From assembly GCA_002782905.1 (NCBI GenBank), contig PFJA01000190.1, forward strand, positions 1 to 24,596: a stretch of DNA of 24,596 nucleotides, written 5' to 3'. Numbering within the stretch: position 1 is the first letter of the stretch; every line of letters begins with the position of its first letter. Under the pieces are notes generated by a model. The model did not search any database. It was not told the origin of the DNA and saw nothing but the letters and a program-made list of their open reading frames with translations. Of the stretch, positions 22,856 through 24,596 are shown piece after piece. Both the position numbers and the translations under genes were made by a program. The stretch comes from Lysobacterales bacterium CG_4_10_14_3_um_filter_64_11 (GTDB lineage Bacteria; Pseudomonadota; Gammaproteobacteria; Xanthomonadales; Xanthomonadaceae).

Positions 22856-23284
22856 ATGCGCGTTGCCGACATCCTTACCGCCTCACCAATTACGGTCGGC
22901 CTCGACGACAGCCTCGCCAGCATCAAGCGCATCTTCGACAGCCACGCGTTTCATCATGTCTTGGTGGTTGGCGATGGCGAATTGTTTGGCGTCATCTCCG
23001 ATCGCGATGTGCTGCGCGCCGTGAGCCCGTTCGTGGACAGCCCGAACGAGCGCACGATCGACTCGGCCACGATGAAACGCCACGCGCATCAAATCATGTC
23101 GCGCAAGCCGATTACCATCACCACCGACCAACCGGTCGAGTTGGCTGCGCGGCGCATGCTGGAGGCCAAGGTGTCGTGCCTGCCGGTGCTGGACGACCAC
23201 GGCCAGGTCGTCGGCATTGTCACCTGGCATGACCTGTTGCGCGCACTGTGTGGGTTGCCGACATCTGCCGGCAACAGCGCTTGA
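22856..23284 (+). CDS. CBS-domain pair protein
   Basis: A 142-residue stand-alone CBS pair (Bateman module). CBS1 covers about residues 3-56 (ADILTASPITVGLDDSLASI ... HHVLVVGDGELFGVISDRDV), CBS2 about 80-133 (IMSRKPITITTDQPVELAAR ... CLPVLDDHGQVVGIVTWHDL). Such modules bind adenine nucleotides and act as regulatory sensors, but this one has no fused output. The ATG at 22856 has AAGGGGG about 6 bp upstream; GTG 22850 is too close to it. It is divergent from the MerC gene and ends 1 bp from pgeF. Confidence 0.88.
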   Translation: MRVADILTASPITVGLDDSLASIKRIFDSHAFHHVLVVGDGELFGVISDRDVLRAVSPFVDSPNERTIDSATMKRHAHQIMSRKPITITTDQPVELAARRMLEAKVSCLPVLDDHGQVVGIVTWHDLLRALCGLPTSAGNSA

Positions 23285-23285
23285 A

Positions 23286-24050
23286 TCAGCGCCCCGGCGC
23301 GATCCAGATCAGGCTGGCCATGCGTCCGCTAAGGCCGTCGCGCCGATGCGAAAAGAACCGGCGCGCGTCGCTGATCGTGCACTGCTCGCCACCATAGATC
23401 CGGCGTGTGCCCTGCGCCCGCAAGCGCTGTCGTGCCAACTCGTACAAATCGCACAGCCAATGCCCGGGCCGGGTAGCCGCAAACGCCTGCGCCGCCAACG
23501 GATCGTGGGCGATGAACGCGGCGCGCACCGCGTCGCCCACTTCGTAGCGTTGCGGCCCGGCCGCCGGGCCGAGCCAGGCGATAAGGTTGCCGGGGCTGCT
23601 GGCCATCGCCTGCACCGTGGCTTCCACAACGCCGTCGCACAGCCCACGCCAACCGGCGTGGGCCAATGCCACCTCGCCACCATCGGCCGCCGCCAACGCC
23701 ACCGGCAGGCAGTCCGCTGTGAGCATCGCCAACACCGTGCCGGGGACTGTGGTCACCGCTGCATCGGCCTCCGGCTCGGCATCGCCGGCCTCCCCGGCAA
23801 AACGGTGAACCGCAGTGCCATGCACTTGCCGCAACCAGCGCGGCGCCGCGGGCAAGCGCGCTTGCACAGCCAACAACGCACGATTGGCGCGCACGCTTTC
23901 GTCCTGGTCGCCGCAATGCGCGCCCAGATTCAGGCGATCGAACGGCAACACGGAATACCCGGTCGGCCCGCGCAAGGTAGTGAATGCATGCACACCGGCC
24001 GGTGCCGGCCATTGCGGCACAATCACCTGCTGCGCGAATTGCGGCTGCAT
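23286..24050 (-). CDS. pgeF: Peptidoglycan editing factor / polyphenol oxidase-type (YfiH, PgeF)
   Basis: YfiH/LACC1-family protein, 254 residues. The Zn/Cu-site residues are visible: RQVHGTAVH (His77), TADCLPVALA (Cys114) and HAGWRGLCDGVV (His131). GPAAGPQRYEVGDAV and the end SGRMASLIWI are also family features. E. coli YfiH edits UDP-MurNAc stem peptides, and relatives show purine nucleoside phosphorylase activity. I chose the ATG at 24050, because VIVPQWPAPAG then falls at the family's usual N-terminus. It follows rluD by 16 bp, the order also found in E. coli. Function is strong by family, weak by direct proof. Confidence 0.93.
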   Translation of the reverse strand: MQPQFAQQVIVPQWPAPAGVHAFTTLRGPTGYSVLPFDRLNLGAHCGDQDESVRANRALLAVQARLPAAPRWLRQVHGTAVHRFAGEAGDAEPEADAAVTTVPGTVLAMLTADCLPVALAAADGGEVALAHAGWRGLCDGVVEATVQAMASSPGNLIAWLGPAAGPQRYEVGDAVRAAFIAHDPLAAQAFAATRPGHWLCDLYELARQRLRAQGTRRIYGGEQCTISDARRFFSHRRDGLSGRMASLIWIAPGR

Positions 24051-24066
24051 CGGTATCGGTGCCCGC

Positions 24067-24596
24067 TCAACGCCGTATGCGTGGACGTGGCGCCAAGGCA
24101 AGCGCCTGCGCGCTGTCCGTCTGCAGGGCTGCCATCAGCGCCGTCAAATCCGCCGGCACCGGCGCCTCGCATTGCACTGGTTCACCGCTGGCCGGGTGCG
24201 CAAAACTCAGGTATTGGGCATGCAGCGCCTGCCGCCGGAACCCGCGCAAAACCGTATCGAGTTCGGCACTGGCCGCCTTGGGAATGCGCAACGCCCCGCC
24301 GTACAGCGGGTCGCCGATCAACGGGTGCCGAATATGCGCCATGTGTACGCGGATCTGGTGCGTGCGCCCGGTTTCCAGCCGGCACTCCAATGCCGTGTGC
24401 GCACGATACCGCTGCTGCACCCGGTAATGGGTGATGGCGGGGCGGCCACCCTCGACCACCGCCATGCGCACGCGATCACGGCCATGCCGACCGATCGGCG
24501 CATCGATGCTGCTGCCTGCCACCATGGCACCCACCACTACCGCGAGATACTGCCGGTGTACCGCACGTCCGGACAACTGCTCGATCAAACCGGTGT
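24067..24596 (-). CDS. Pseudouridine synthase of the RluD type, 3' part only
   Basis: The open frame runs off the right edge, so the N-terminal S4 domain and catalytic Asp region are missing. The visible C-terminal part has QLSGRAVHRQYLAVVVG, HYRVQQRY, CRLETGRTHQIRVHMAHIRH and PLIGDPLYGG, the RluA/RluD-family signature for 23S rRNA pseudouridylation, then RQALHAQYLSFAHPASGEP. The position upstream of pgeF matches rluD in E. coli. RluC or RluA cannot be excluded from the C-terminal part alone. About 176 codons are present. Confidence 0.9.
   Translation of the reverse strand, partial: TGLIEQLSGRAVHRQYLAVVVGAMVAGSSIDAPIGRHGRDRVRMAVVEGGRPAITHYRVQQRYRAHTALECRLETGRTHQIRVHMAHIRHPLIGDPLYGGALRIPKAASAELDTVLRGFRRQALHAQYLSFAHPASGEPVQCEAPVPADLTALMAALQTDSAQALALAPRPRIRR

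Noticed and set aside
23217..24434. 405-codon plus-strand frame opposite pgeF and the RluD-type gene
   Set aside because: Antisense to two genes with full family motifs; Arg/Ala/Pro-rich shadow translation.

Overview
The window looks like chromosomal DNA of a high-GC Gram-negative gammaproteobacterium, most likely from the Lysobacterales (Xanthomonadales) or a close relative. The support is: lipid A-Kdo/heptose core genes (Kdo kinase, family-9 heptosyltransferase, a DUF6165 protein); the block gloB - yafS-like - rnhA - dnaQ; rluD next to pgeF; a TonB-dependent receptor; and REP-like intergenic palindromes. The order-level placement is an inference. Genes are densely packed, many overlap by 1-4 bp, and I see no phage, IS element, plasmid or CRISPR signature.

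Layout. 1-1564: 3' part of a Na+/Ca2+-type antiporter, convergent with an Asp-nucleophile alpha/beta hydrolase. 1565-1903: a repeat-rich spacer. 1904-4318: TonB-dependent receptor. 4378-5772: a minus-strand TPR protein with a PRMT7/PRMT9-like arginine methyltransferase fold, the most unusual gene here. 5873-6679: tcdA (tRNA ct6A dehydratase). 6866-7816: a small cytochrome c'-like protein and a glycine-zipper lipoprotein. 7867-10290: two divergent L,D-transpeptidases of different families. 10295-14021: one tightly coupled minus-strand operon running kdkA - MBL-fold hydrolase - moaA - moaC - moaD - moaE, joining Kdo kinase to the front half of molybdenum cofactor synthesis. 14036-15501: heptosyltransferase and a convergent DUF6165 gene. 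15743-15833: tRNA-Ser(CGA). 16107-16808: PP2C phosphatase. 17083-18934: yafS-like methyltransferase - rnhA - dnaQ, divergent from gloB (19022-19789). 19865-21910: fabI and a lone hutI. 21987-22178: ribosomal protein THX with an Ala/Lys-rich tail. 22265-22717: MerC-domain membrane protein behind a Zur-like operator. 22856-23284: CBS-pair protein. 23286-24596: pgeF and the 3' part of an rluD-type pseudouridine synthase.

Most of the window serves the cell envelope (LPS core, peptidoglycan cross-linking, outer-membrane uptake, lipoproteins) and housekeeping (tRNA modification, replication proofreading, R-loop removal, methylglyoxal detoxification, fatty-acid synthesis, Moco). All functions are read from protein motifs by eye; no database search was run. 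Large antisense open frames opposite the TonB receptor and opposite gloB-fabI-hutI are treated as composition artefacts.
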